Shown here: positions 8,179-15,652 of the stretch, piece by piece
Numbering within the stretch: position 1 is the first letter of the stretch
Layout: every line of letters starts with the position of its first letter
Assembly: GCA_964564785.1 (NCBI GenBank)
Contig: CAZMCT010000082.1
Span: forward strand, 1-18,906
DNA length: 18,906 nucleotides
Direction of reading: 5' to 3'
Origin: CAZMCT01 sp964564785
Lineage (GTDB): Bacteria; Planctomycetota; Phycisphaerae; UBA1845; Fen-1342
Program-made: the position numbers and the translations under genes
The notes under the pieces: model-generated
Database searches by the model: none
Told to the model about the DNA's origin: nothing
What the model saw: only the letters and a program-made list of their open reading frames with translations

Positions 8179-8197
8179 NNNNNNNNNNNNNNNNNNN
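8179..8197. other. Assembly gap (19 N) beside a G13 run
   Basis: Nineteen N bases are followed at 8202-8214 by thirteen consecutive G and then C-rich tracts. This is a scaffold gap or low-quality join in the spacer between the secreted-protein gene and clpS. The true spacer length and any promoter there are unknown. Confidence 0.95.
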
Positions 8198-8286
8198 GCC
8201 CGGGGGGGGGGGGGCCCCCGGCCGCCCCCCCGACGCTCCCCGGCGCGCAAGCAACGGTCCGAGAACCCGTGCCGCCCACTTCGTGA

Positions 8287-8311
8287 TTGACGAGTAGAAC
8301 GCGTGTATGAT
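8287..8311 (+). promoter_or_regulatory. Possible clpS promoter
   Basis: TATGAT at 8306-8311 matches the -10 consensus at five of six positions. TTGACG at 8287-8292 is a good -35 box but lies only 13 bases upstream, shorter than the usual 16-18. With this -35 box, ATACGT at 8310-8315 is correctly spaced but weaker. The transcript would begin about 30 bases before the clpS start. Confidence 0.35.
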
Positions 8312-8349
8312 ACGTTGATAACGCTTGCAGAATCCCGAGAGCAACGCCG

Positions 8350-8637
8350 ATGCCCGAGAAGACCACCACGCCGGAGGTACTCGAGCAGCAGCAAACCCGC
8401 CGGCTGCCACCGTACCGGGTGATCCTCCATAACGACGACGTGAACACCTTCGATCACGTCATCGCCTCCATCTTGCGACTGACCCCCCTCCAGGTCGAGG
8501 AGGCCGTCGCCCGCACGCTCGAGGCTCACGAGCGGGGTCAGAGCCTGCTCCTGGTCACCCATCGCGAACGGGCCGAGCTCTACGTCGAGCAATTCGCCTC
8601 GCGCCAGCTCACCGTCACTTGCGAGCCCGCCGGCTAG
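8350..8637 (+). CDS. clpS: ATP-dependent Clp protease adaptor ClpS
   Basis: 95-residue adaptor that binds N-degron substrates and hands them to the Clp ATPase. The family core is clear: LPPYRVILHNDDVNTFDHVI (20-39) with the Asn-Asp-Asp residues that hold the N-terminal amino group, VEEAVARTLEAHERGQ in the middle, and a C-terminal HRERAELYVEQFASRQL. Length is usual. The first 19 residues form the flexible tail expected in ClpS. The gene stands alone: no clpA or clpC follows, and the next gene (glmS) is convergent. The start at 8350 is the first ATG of the conserved frame; the ribosome site (GAGAG) is modest. Confidence 0.95.
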   Translation: MPEKTTTPEVLEQQQTRRLPPYRVILHNDDVNTFDHVIASILRLTPLQVEEAVARTLEAHERGQSLLLVTHRERAELYVEQFASRQLTVTCEPAG

Positions 8638-8658
8638 CCGGTCCGGTGCCACGACCGG
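8630..8658 (+). terminator. Inverted repeats across the clpS stop
   Basis: CCGGCTAGCCGG (8630-8641) is a perfect 12-base palindrome centred near the TAG stop. It overlaps CCGGTC (8638-8643) paired with GACCGG (8653-8658) around a nine-base loop, so two alternative stems are possible. No U-tract follows. A terminator role between convergent clpS and glmS is a guess. Confidence 0.3.
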
Positions 8659-8714
8659 GTCGGCAGTCTCTCGTGCGGGCGTGCCGCGGCCGTGTCGGCC
8701 GTTTCCGCACCTCG

Positions 8715-10541
8715 TCACTCGACCGTGACCGACTTCGCCAGGTTGCGCGGCTTGTCCACGTCGCAACCCCGAAGCACGGCCGCGTGGTAGGCCAGGAGTT
8801 GCAGGGGTGCGACCGTCACCAGGGGAGCCAGCAGTTCGGGCACGTCAGGGACGTAAAGCACATCCTCCGCCAGTTCCCGGATGTGCGTGTCGCCCTCCGT
8901 GGCGATCGCGATCACGTGCCCGCCCCGGCTGCGCACCTCCTCGATGTTGCTGATCACCTTCTCGTACAGATGGTCGCGCACGGCGATCACCACCACCGGC
9001 ATCCCCTCGCTGATCAGCGCGATCGGGCCGTGCTTCATCTCCGCGGCCGGCAACCCCTCGGCGTGGATGTAGCTGATTTCCTTGAGCTTCAAGGCCCCCT
9101 CCAGCGCGATCGGGTATTGCAGCCCACGCCCCAGATACAGCCAGTTGTTGACCTCGATGAAGCGGGCCGCGATGCGCCGCGTCTGGCTCGATAGCTCGAG
9201 CGCCTTCTCGATCGCGTCCGGCACCTTCGACAGCGCCGTCAGGTACTCGCAGCACGCGCTGTGGCTCATGTGCCGCCGCCGGCCCAGCAGCGCGGCCAGC
9301 ATCGACAGCACCACCACCTGCCCCGTAAACGCCTTGGTCGATGCCACCCCGATCTCCGGCCCCACGTGCAGGTACACGCCCGCGTCGGTCTCCCGGGCGA
9401 TCGTCGAGCCCACCGCGTTGACGATCCCCAGCGCCAGCGCCCCCTTGTCCTTCGCCTCCCGCAGTGCTGCCAGCGTGTCGGCCGTTTCGCCGCTCTGCGA
9501 GATCGCCACCACCACCGTGCGGTCGCTCACCAACGGGTTGCGGTAGCGGAACTCGCTCGCATATTCCACCTCGCACGGGATCCGCGCCAGCTCCTCGATC
9601 AAGTACTCCCCCACCAGGCACGCGTGCCACGCCGTCCCGCAGCCTGTCAGGATCATGCGCTCGCAGCGCACCAGCTCGCGCATCACCCGGTCCAGGCCGC
9701 CTAGCACCACCCGCCCCTCCTGCGCGTCCACCCGCCCCCGCATTCCCGTCCGCAGCGACTCCGGCTGTTCGAATATCTCCTTCGCCATGAAGTGCTGGTG
9801 CTCACCCAGCTCGAGCTGCTCCAGCGTGAACTCGACGTCCTCGATTTCCTTTGTGACCGGTGCCGCATCCAGGTTCATCGTCCGGAACCCGTCACGCGTC
9901 ACCGTCGCCACCTCGTTGTCCGACAGGTAGATCACCTGCGGCGTGTGCTGCACGATCGCCGCCGCGTCCGACGCGATCACGTACTCGTCCTGCCCCACGC
10001 CGACAATCAGCGGGCTCCCGCGCCGCGCCGCGACGATCTTGTCCGGTTCCGCCGTGTGCAGCACCGTAATCCCGAACGTTCCCCGAACGTCCCGCAGCGC
10101 TCGCCGCACCGCCTCTTCCAGACGGCCCTCGTAGAAATGCCCCACCAGCTTCGCCAGCACCTCCGTGTCCGTCTCGCTCTCCAGCTCGATCCCGTTCCGC
10201 TCCAGGAACGCCCGCAACGCCCGGTAATTCTCGATGATCCCGTTGTGCACCAGCGCCAATCGGCCGCTCGCGTCACAATGCGGGTGCGCGTTGCATTCCG
10301 TGGGCGCCCCATGCGTCGCCCACCGCGTGTGCGCCATCCCCACCGTCGCTCCCGCCAGCTCCCCGTCCAGCTTGGCCTCCAACGCCGCGATCCGCCCCAC
10401 GCTCCGTCGGATAACCAGCTTGCCCCCCCGGATCACCGCGATCCCCGCCGAGTCGTACCCCCGATATTCAAGCCGTTTCAGCCCCTCCGTCAGGATCGGC
10501 GTCGCTTCCCGCTCCCCCAGGTACGCCACGATTCCACACAT
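8715..10541 (-). CDS. glmS: Glutamine-fructose-6-phosphate aminotransferase (isomerizing)
   Basis: 608-residue GlmS, which makes glucosamine-6-phosphate from fructose-6-phosphate and glutamine, the first step to UDP-GlcNAc. The N-terminal glutaminase domain starts MCGIVAYLG with Cys2 as nucleophile after Met removal, and contains THGAPTECNAHP and HNGIIENY. Two SIS sugar-binding domains follow: ILTGCGTAWHA, ISQSGETADT, ASTKAFTGQ, and later YPIALEGALKLKEISYIHAEG. It ends with the conserved DKPRNLAKSVTVE, so it is complete. The second of two in-frame ATGs (10541) is the true start, because Cys must follow Met and AGAGGGAG is correctly spaced for it. No self-cleaving glmS riboswitch is visible in the short leader. 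Confidence 0.97.
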   Translation of the reverse strand: MCGIVAYLGEREATPILTEGLKRLEYRGYDSAGIAVIRGGKLVIRRSVGRIAALEAKLDGELAGATVGMAHTRWATHGAPTECNAHPHCDASGRLALVHNGIIENYRALRAFLERNGIELESETDTEVLAKLVGHFYEGRLEEAVRRALRDVRGTFGITVLHTAEPDKIVAARRGSPLIVGVGQDEYVIASDAAAIVQHTPQVIYLSDNEVATVTRDGFRTMNLDAAPVTKEIEDVEFTLEQLELGEHQHFMAKEIFEQPESLRTGMRGRVDAQEGRVVLGGLDRVMRELVRCERMILTGCGTAWHACLVGEYLIEELARIPCEVEYASEFRYRNPLVSDRTVVVAISQSGETADTLAALREAKDKGALALGIVNAVGSTIARETDAGVYLHVGPEIGVASTKAFTGQVVVLSMLAALLGRRRHMSHSACCEYLTALSKVPDAIEKALELSSQTRRIAARFIEVNNWLYLGRGLQYPIALEGALKLKEISYIHAEGLPAAEMKHGPIALISEGMPVVVIAVRDHLYEKVISNIEEVRSRGGHVIAIATEGDTHIRELAEDVLYVPDVPELLAPLVTVAPLQLLAYHAAVLRGCDVDKPRNLAKSVTVE

Positions 10542-10548
10542 GGGCATT

Positions 10549-10556
10549 CTCCCTCT
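10549..10556 (-). promoter_or_regulatory. Ribosome binding site deciding the glmS start
   Basis: On the minus strand AGAGGGAG lies seven bases before the ATG at 10541-10539 and only one base before the ATG at 10547-10545. Spacing therefore selects the downstream ATG, which also gives the required N-terminal Met-Cys. An automatic call at 10547 would bury the catalytic cysteine. Confidence 0.8.
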
Positions 10557-10783
10557 GCGCCGACCGGCGATGCCTCATTCTAATCGTCACACCCGCACCC
10601 CGCGGGCCACCATTTCATCCCCGCCTACCGATCATGACCGCCCCGCACGCCGATGATACCACGGGCGGTCGCCCCCGCGGACCAGTTATCTGGATCTTCC
10701 CGGCTACCGCCTCTCGTTCGACGTACGCCTGCGGCAACGCCCGGTTCGCCGCCATCACCGGCGCCGCACGATCGAGGGTAGCG

Positions 10784-11131
10784 ATGAGCTCGGCACCCGA
10801 ACCTTCTCGCATTCACAAGCTCGTCTCGCAACTCCTTCTGGAGGACGGCGACCTCCGTGACATCGTCGAGGAATTCGTCGCCGGCCTCGCCCAACGCATG
10901 GATGAGCTCCGGCAGGCGCACGAGAAACTCGATTTCGACCAGCTCACCATGCTGGCCCACCGCCTCAAGGGCGCCGCCGGGTCATACGGCTACCCCGACA
11001 TCAGCCAACTCTGCGCGAAACTCGAGCAGCAGTTCCGAGCCCATCAGGCCGAGGGCTTCGGCCAGCGAATGGCCGAACTGGCAGCGTTCGTCGCGGCCGC
11101 GCGCGCGGGCCTGGCCGACAGCAAAAAGTAG
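10784..11131 (+). CDS. Stand-alone Hpt (histidine phosphotransfer) protein
   Basis: 115-residue single-domain Hpt protein that would relay phosphate between response-regulator receivers in a multistep phosphorelay. The phosphoacceptor is probably His59 in LAHRLKGAAGSYGY (57-70), the standard Hpt signature. Before it lie the helix RDIVEEFVAGLAQRMDEL and after it the helix ISQLCAKLEQQFRAH. The start at 10784 has GAGGG five bases upstream; longer in-frame starts add a non-conserved Pro/Arg/Thr lead. It is divergent from glmS and 235 bases before dnaK. No hybrid kinase or receiver is encoded nearby, so its partners must lie elsewhere. Confidence 0.9.
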   Translation: MSSAPEPSRIHKLVSQLLLEDGDLRDIVEEFVAGLAQRMDELRQAHEKLDFDQLTMLAHRLKGAAGSYGYPDISQLCAKLEQQFRAHQAEGFGQRMAELAAFVAAARAGLADSKK

Positions 11132-11366
11132 CAACCGCCCGGAACCGATTACGCTCGCGGCATCTGTGCGTGCCGACTCGCTCGCCGAACTGTCAGATTG
11201 GCAGGATCCGGCGCCAAAAGCCGCGCCGCGCAACATCGCAAGATCATTCCTGACAATTATTTAGGCGCATTCCACGCCACCCGCGAATCGTGGTATCAGC
11301 TTTGCCGTGCCGACCACCGGCCGGTCGCGCGCCTACCGCGCGACCGCGAGCGCCAGGGAGACTGGA

Positions 11367-13280
11367 ATGTCCTCAAAGATCATCGGTATCGATCTCGGAA
11401 CCACGAACTCAGTGGTCGCAATCATGGAGGGTGGCCAGCCGAAAGTGCTCATCAACGAGTCGGGCTCCCGTCTGACACCATCCGTGGTCGCGTTTACGGA
11501 TAAAGGCGAGCGGCTGGTCGGTCAGCGGGCCCGCAATCAGCAGGTAACGAACCCGCGGCGGACCGTGTTCTCGATCAAGCGTTTCATGGGCCGCCGGCAC
11601 AACGAGGTGGCCCAGGAAGAGAAGATGGTGCCGTACAAGATTGTGGGCGGCGCCGACGAGCTGGTCAAAGTCGAGATCGACGGCAAGCAGTACGCTCCCC
11701 CGGAGATCTCGGCCATGATTCTCCGCGACCTCAAGGCGACCGCCGAGCGCTACCTGGGCGAGAGTGTCGACCGCGCGGTGATCACCGTTCCCGCGTACTT
11801 CAATGACGCCCAGCGCCAGGCCACGAAGGAGGCGGGCCAGATCGCCGGGCTCAAGGTCGAGCGGATCATCAACGAACCGACGGCCGCGGCGCTGGCCTAC
11901 GGGCTGGAAAAGAAAGCCAACGAGAAAATCGCGGTCTTCGACCTGGGCGGCGGCACCTTCGACATCTCGATCCTCGACGTCGGGGAGAACGTCTTTGAGG
12001 TGCTGAGCACGAACGGTGACACGCACCTGGGCGGCGATGACTTCGACGAGGAGCTGATCAACTACCTGGCCGAGGAGTTCCGTCGGAAGGAAGGGATCGA
12101 CCTGCGCAAGGACCCGATGGCGCTCCAGCGACTCAAGGAGGCCTCCGAACGGGCCAAGATCGAGCTCTCCACGAGCATGGAGACGACGGTCAACCTGCCC
12201 TACATCACGGCCGATGCCAGCGGGCCCAAGCACCTGCAAATGACGCTGACGCGGGCGAAGTTCGAGCAGCTCGTGGACCACCTCATCGAGCGCTGCCGCG
12301 GGCCGGTGCTCCAGGCCCTGCGCGACGCCAAGCTCGCCCCGAAGGATGTCGACGAGGTCGTGCTGGTCGGCGGCTCGATCCGCATCCCCAAGGTACAGCA
12401 GCTCGTCCGCGATATTTTCGGCAAGGAGCCCAACCGCAGCATCAACCCCGACGAGGTCGTCGCCGTCGGCGCCGCCATCCAGGGCGCGGTGCTCACCGGC
12501 GAAAAGCAGGACATCGTCCTGCTGGACGTCACGCCGCTGTCGCTGGGCGTCGAGACGCTCGGCGGCGTGATGACCGTGCTGATCCCGCGCAATACGACCA
12601 TTCCCACCAGCAAGAAGGAAATCTTCTCGACCGCCGCCGACAGTCAGCCCGCGGTCGATATCCACGTGCTCCAGGGCGAGCGGAAGATGGCCGGCGACAA
12701 CCGGACGCTCGGACGGTTCCAGCTCACGGGCATCCCACCGGCTCCGCGCGGCGTGCCGCAGATCGAAGTCACGTTCGACATCGACGCCAACGGCATCCTC
12801 AACGTCTCCGCCAAAGACCTCGGCACAGGCAAGGAGCAGGCCATCCAGATCAAGTCCAGCTCGGGCCTCAGCGAGGACGAGATCCAGCGGATGATCAAGG
12901 ACGCCGAGAGCCACGCGGCCGAGGACGAGAACAAGCGCAAGCTGATCGACGCCCGCAACCACGCGGACCAACTGGTCTACCAAACCGAGAAGACGCTTCG
13001 CGAATACGGCGACAAGGTCGACGCCGGCACGCGCACCGAGATCGAGCAGGCCGTCAACCACCTGAAGGACGTCGCCAAGGGCGAGGACGCCGCGGTCATC
13101 GAACGGGCCATGCAGGAAGTCACGAACAAGGCCCACAAGCTGGCCGAGGAGATGTACAAGGCCAAGGCCGCCGCCGGCGCGGGCGGCCCCGCCGGCCCCG
13201 GCAGCCCGCCGCCAGGCGGTCAGCCCGGCGGCGGCAAGGACGAGGACGTCATCGACGCCGAGTTCGAGGTCAAGAAGTAA
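11367..13280 (+). CDS. dnaK: Molecular chaperone DnaK (Hsp70)
   Basis: 637-residue Hsp70. The ATPase domain has IGIDLGTTNS (6-15), AVITVPAYFNDAQRQAT, IINEPTAAALAYG, VFDLGGGTFD, and the adenosine-site loop, here GGSIRIP (335-341). The substrate domain contains DVTPLSLGVETLGG and FDIDANGILNVSAKD, followed by a helical lid and a Gly/Pro-rich tail ending EDVIDAEFEVKK, the usual DnaK end. AGGGAG sits six bases before the ATG at 11367. No grpE, dnaJ or hrcA is adjacent and I found no CIRCE operator in the 235-base upstream spacer, so the gene appears monocistronic and its heat-shock control is not visible. Ile338 replaces the Thr or similar residue usual in the GGSTR loop. Confidence 0.97.
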   Translation: MSSKIIGIDLGTTNSVVAIMEGGQPKVLINESGSRLTPSVVAFTDKGERLVGQRARNQQVTNPRRTVFSIKRFMGRRHNEVAQEEKMVPYKIVGGADELVKVEIDGKQYAPPEISAMILRDLKATAERYLGESVDRAVITVPAYFNDAQRQATKEAGQIAGLKVERIINEPTAAALAYGLEKKANEKIAVFDLGGGTFDISILDVGENVFEVLSTNGDTHLGGDDFDEELINYLAEEFRRKEGIDLRKDPMALQRLKEASERAKIELSTSMETTVNLPYITADASGPKHLQMTLTRAKFEQLVDHLIERCRGPVLQALRDAKLAPKDVDEVVLVGGSIRIPKVQQLVRDIFGKEPNRSINPDEVVAVGAAIQGAVLTGEKQDIVLLDVTPLSLGVETLGGVMTVLIPRNTTIPTSKKEIFSTAADSQPAVDIHVLQGERKMAGDNRTLGRFQLTGIPPAPRGVPQIEVTFDIDANGILNVSAKDLGTGKEQAIQIKSSSGLSEDEIQRMIKDAESHAAEDENKRKLIDARNHADQLVYQTEKTLREYGDKVDAGTRTEIEQAVNHLKDVAKGEDAAVIERAMQEVTNKAHKLAEEMYKAKAAAGAGGPAGPGSPPPGGQPGGGKDEDVIDAEFEVKK

Positions 13281-13297
13281 TCGCGCGCCCCGCGCGA
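13281..13297 (+). terminator. Perfect hairpin directly after dnaK
   Basis: TCGCGCG-CCC-CGCGCGA is a perfect 7-bp stem with a three-base loop, starting at the first base after the dnaK TAA. No U-run follows. It could stop transcription with Rho or protect the transcript end. Confidence 0.4.
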
Positions 13298-13363
13298 ACC
13301 GCGAACGCACGGACCACCGCAGCAGGCCGCAAAGACGACCCGATCCGGGCGTGATGACGTCCG

Positions 13364-13400
13364 CCGCGCGCATCGCGCGGTGAGTCGTGCTGCCAGCACG
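13364..13400. repeat. Two further perfect hairpins in dnaK/hydrolase spacer
   Basis: CCGCGCG-CAT-CGCGCGG (13364-13380) and CGTGCT-GCC-AGCACG (13386-13400) are perfect stems of 7 and 6 bp, each with a three-base loop. They lie in the spacer between dnaK and the convergent lipoprotein gene. Their function is unknown; no further copies were noticed in the window. Confidence 0.5.
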
Positions 13401-13467
13401 CAGCGCCGCCGCAGGCCCGTCATCGCGCGCAGCGCAGCGACGACGGTACCGGCCGCGCACGCGCGAC

Positions 13468-13488
13468 GCCCGGTGCTCGGAACCGGGC
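13468..13488 (-). terminator. Perfect hairpin directly after lipoprotein gene
   Basis: GCCCGGT (13468-13474) pairs perfectly with ACCGGGC (13482-13488) around a seven-base loop. On the minus strand it begins at the base after the stop codon (13491-13489). There is no U-tract. Confidence 0.4.
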
Positions 13489-14463
13489 TCACGCCCCGCG
13501 GCTGAGGGCGAACAGCTCCCCCAGTCCCCACCGCAGATTCCGCAGGTGCGCCATGTGATCCTCGCCCGTGTCGCCCGCGCACCCGTAGACCCGCAGCCGA
13601 CCGGCTTCCGCGCGCGAGACGATTCGCAGCCGCGCGGCCGCGCCCTCATCCACCGCCCGCGGCTCGACGCCCACATGTCCCAGCAGGTCGGCCGCCGTCT
13701 CGTGCGTACCGGCGTACGTGCCCGGCGCCAGATACGAGTGCGTGATGATGAGCACCTTGCGGCCGGCGACGGCCGCGGCCGCGAACCGGCGAAACGGCGC
13801 GACGTGCGCGGGATTCACGCGCCGCGGCGGGGTCATCTCGGGCGTGGCCGGCGCCCGCTGCGTGGCGGGGACGGCAGCCGGTGCGTCATCGGCATACCCC
13901 GCGTACAGCGAATCGGCCAGGTAGATGCCGTCGACGCGCTCGAACGACTCGGGCTGAGCCAGAATCGCCCGCACCGCCCCATAACCCGCGCTGAACGACG
14001 ACAGCCACACGCGACCCCAATCGCCGCTCGACCGCAAGACGCCCCGCTCGACCAGCCGTGGCCGGGCCGCTTCCAGCAACTCCGCGAACCGGCCCGGCTC
14101 TGAGAGCGGGCGCTCGTACGCGGTCGAGAGCCCAGGGTAGTTCACGACGACCAGCGCCGCCGGCAGTCCGGCCGCGGTGAATTCGCGCCGTACCACGTCG
14201 GGCGCGCCGTGGAAGTGCACCAGCAGGTCGCAGCGCTCGAGACCGCGGCCGAGAACGGCCGGGGCGAACACGACCGCATTTTCGCCCAACGGCTCGGGGG
14301 CGGGCGTTGCCCGCCGCTCGGCTGAGACGGCGGACGCCGCCGATTCGGGCGGCGGATGCGGACGCGCGCAGCCGCACAGCCCGAACAGGACGATTGCAGC
14401 CGGAATCGGAGCCCACTGCTGCACGGCGGAATGTTGGCGAATCAGCTCCAGCATTGAAAGCAC
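13489..14463 (-). CDS. Lipoprotein with probable alpha/beta-hydrolase fold
   Basis: 324 residues. A signal segment IPAAIVLFGL leads to LCGC (29-32), a plausible lipobox with Cys32 lipidated, so the protein is likely anchored outside the inner membrane. A Pro/Ala-rich linker follows. The domain resembles serine hydrolases: DLLVHFHGAP like an oxyanion-loop HG motif, WLSSFSAGYGAVR like a nucleophile elbow (SFSAG in place of GxSxG), and a late GEDHMAHLR that could give the catalytic His. It also contains VLIITHS. The substrate is unknown. The GTG at 14463 is preferred because AAGGAGAA is eight bases upstream; an ATG at 14454 is the alternative. It is divergent from the RCK protein with a 103-base spacer. 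Confidence 0.75.
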   Translation of the reverse strand: MLSMLELIRQHSAVQQWAPIPAAIVLFGLCGCARPHPPPESAASAVSAERRATPAPEPLGENAVVFAPAVLGRGLERCDLLVHFHGAPDVVRREFTAAGLPAALVVVNYPGLSTAYERPLSEPGRFAELLEAARPRLVERGVLRSSGDWGRVWLSSFSAGYGAVRAILAQPESFERVDGIYLADSLYAGYADDAPAAVPATQRAPATPEMTPPRRVNPAHVAPFRRFAAAAVAGRKVLIITHSYLAPGTYAGTHETAADLLGHVGVEPRAVDEGAAARLRIVSRAEAGRLRVYGCAGDTGEDHMAHLRNLRWGLGELFALSRGA

Positions 14464-14469
14464 GTCGCG

Positions 14470-14477
14470 TTCTCCTT
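14470..14477 (-). promoter_or_regulatory. Ribosome site favouring GTG start of the lipoprotein
   Basis: AAGGAGAA on the minus strand places GGAG eight bases before GTG at 14463-14461. For the ATG at 14454 the gap would be 17 bases, too long. The GTG start is therefore favoured. Confidence 0.6.
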
Positions 14478-14566
14478 GACCGCTTGCCGTGTGCCTCCGT
14501 GAACCGGCACAACACGGATCGGGAGCGGCGCTTGGCGCGCCGCCCCGCCGGATCGACACTGACCGC

Positions 14567-15628
14567 ATGCGTCCGGTCCTCGAGCGTGTCCGCGTCGGAC
14601 CGCGCCGCCCCGCGTGCGCGTGGCGCGCTCGGCTCTGGCGCGAGTGGTGCTTCGCCCGCGTCGCGTTCCGCCACGCGCGGGTCAATTTTCTGCTGCTCGG
14701 TTCCCTGCTGCTCGGCGGCGCGCTGCTCTTTCGCTGGGCCGAGCCGGAAAAGGGCCACTCGTTCCCGAAGGCGCTCTACTACACCTGGTCGCTCATCTTC
14801 GGCCAGCCTCCGGAAGAATATCCTCGCTCGCCCGCGCTTCAGATCCTTTTCTTTGTCGTGCCCCTCGTCGGCCTGCTGGTGATCATCGAGGGGCTGGTCG
14901 ACTTCTCGCTCGTCGTCCGCGACCGCCGCCGGAACGAGCGCGGCTGGTGCAGAGTCATGGCCAACGCCCTGTCCAATCACATCATCCTCGTCGGTCTCGG
15001 CAAGCTCGGCTATCGCACGTTCCGCCTGCTCCGGCAGATCGGCGAGCCGGTCGCGGTGATCGAGTCGGATCCCGCCAACCAGTTCCTCGAGGAAATCCGC
15101 CGCGAGGGCTCACCGCTGTTCGTCGGTGACGCCCGCCGTGAGACCCTGCTCGCCGATGCCAACGTGACCCGCGCCCGCAGCATCATCCTCGCCACCAACG
15201 ACGACCTGGCCAACCTCGAGGTGGCCCTCGACGCCCGCCGCATGAACCCTCAAATCCGCGTCGTCCTCCGCATGTTCGACCAGAACATGGCCGATAAGGT
15301 CTGCGCCGGCTTCGGTATCCAGACCGCCATGTCGCAGTCCGCCATCTCCGCCCCCGCCTTTGTCACGGCCGCGCTACAGGAGCGCATCGTCGCCAGCCAG
15401 GTCATCGGCGACACGCTGGTCGTCATGCAAACGTGGACGGTCGGGCCACGCGGCCCGCTGGCCGACAAGACCATCGCCGACGTCATGACCGAGTTCGGCG
15501 TCACCGCGGTCGAACACCGCCGCGCCGGCCGGCGCCGGCTCATGCCGCCGCTCGGCTTGCGGCTCGAGCCCGGCGACGAACTCCTCATCCAAGGACCGTT
15601 CGAGACGCTGGCCGCACTTCGCCTCTGA
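14567..15628 (+). CDS. Two-helix membrane protein with TrkA/RCK domains
   Basis: 353 residues with ion-channel-like layout: a basic cytoplasmic lead (1-38), TM1 about 40-57 (NFLLLGSLLLGGALLF), a re-entrant-like segment 64-86, TM2 about 91-113, then an RCK/TrkA-N nucleotide-binding domain with GLGKLG (143-148) and acidic Glu166, and a TrkA-C domain ending LEPGDELLIQGP. Such proteins gate ion flow in response to NAD(H), nucleotides or ions. The pore segment reads YYTWSLIFGQPPEEYP; the K+ filter TVGYG is missing, so K+ channel function should not be assumed. The start at 14567 is the ATG nearest the first conserved region; no strong ribosome site is seen. Convergent with folD. Confidence 0.85.
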   Translation: MRPVLERVRVGPRRPACAWRARLWREWCFARVAFRHARVNFLLLGSLLLGGALLFRWAEPEKGHSFPKALYYTWSLIFGQPPEEYPRSPALQILFFVVPLVGLLVIIEGLVDFSLVVRDRRRNERGWCRVMANALSNHIILVGLGKLGYRTFRLLRQIGEPVAVIESDPANQFLEEIRREGSPLFVGDARRETLLADANVTRARSIILATNDDLANLEVALDARRMNPQIRVVLRMFDQNMADKVCAGFGIQTAMSQSAISAPAFVTAALQERIVASQVIGDTLVVMQTWTVGPRGPLADKTIADVMTEFGVTAVEHRRAGRRRLMPPLGLRLEPGDELLIQGPFETLAALRL

Positions 15629-15652
15629 AGTCGCGGCGGCTCCGGCCGACTT
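15629..15652. terminator. Hairpin filling the RCK/folD convergent gap
   Basis: AAGTCG (15629-15634) pairs with CGACTT (15647-15652), with further GG/CC pairing inside. It starts at the base after the RCK stop and runs into the folD stop (15651-15653), so it fills the whole 22-base gap and could act on both strands. There is no U-tract. Confidence 0.4.

Noticed and set aside
8198..8235. G13/C-rich tract as a regulatory or G-quadruplex element
   Set aside because: It touches the N gap and looks like a low-quality contig end; it cannot be trusted as biology.
10542..10783. glmS riboswitch or clear glmS promoter
   Set aside because: The leader appears too short for the ribozyme and no pseudoknot core was seen. 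TAGAAT (minus strand, 10577-10582) may be a -10 box but lacks a -35 partner.
11132..11366. CIRCE or other heat-shock operator before dnaK
   Set aside because: I looked for the TTAGCACTC/GAGTGCTAA pair and found none; no good -35/-10 pair was convincing either. CTGACAATTATTTAGG near 11250 is AT-rich but unpaired.
11409..13676. Very long open frame antisense to dnaK
   Set aside because: In GC-rich genes the opposite strand often lacks stops. The predicted protein is low-complexity and has no recognisable domain, while the forward frame is a complete DnaK with a ribosome site.
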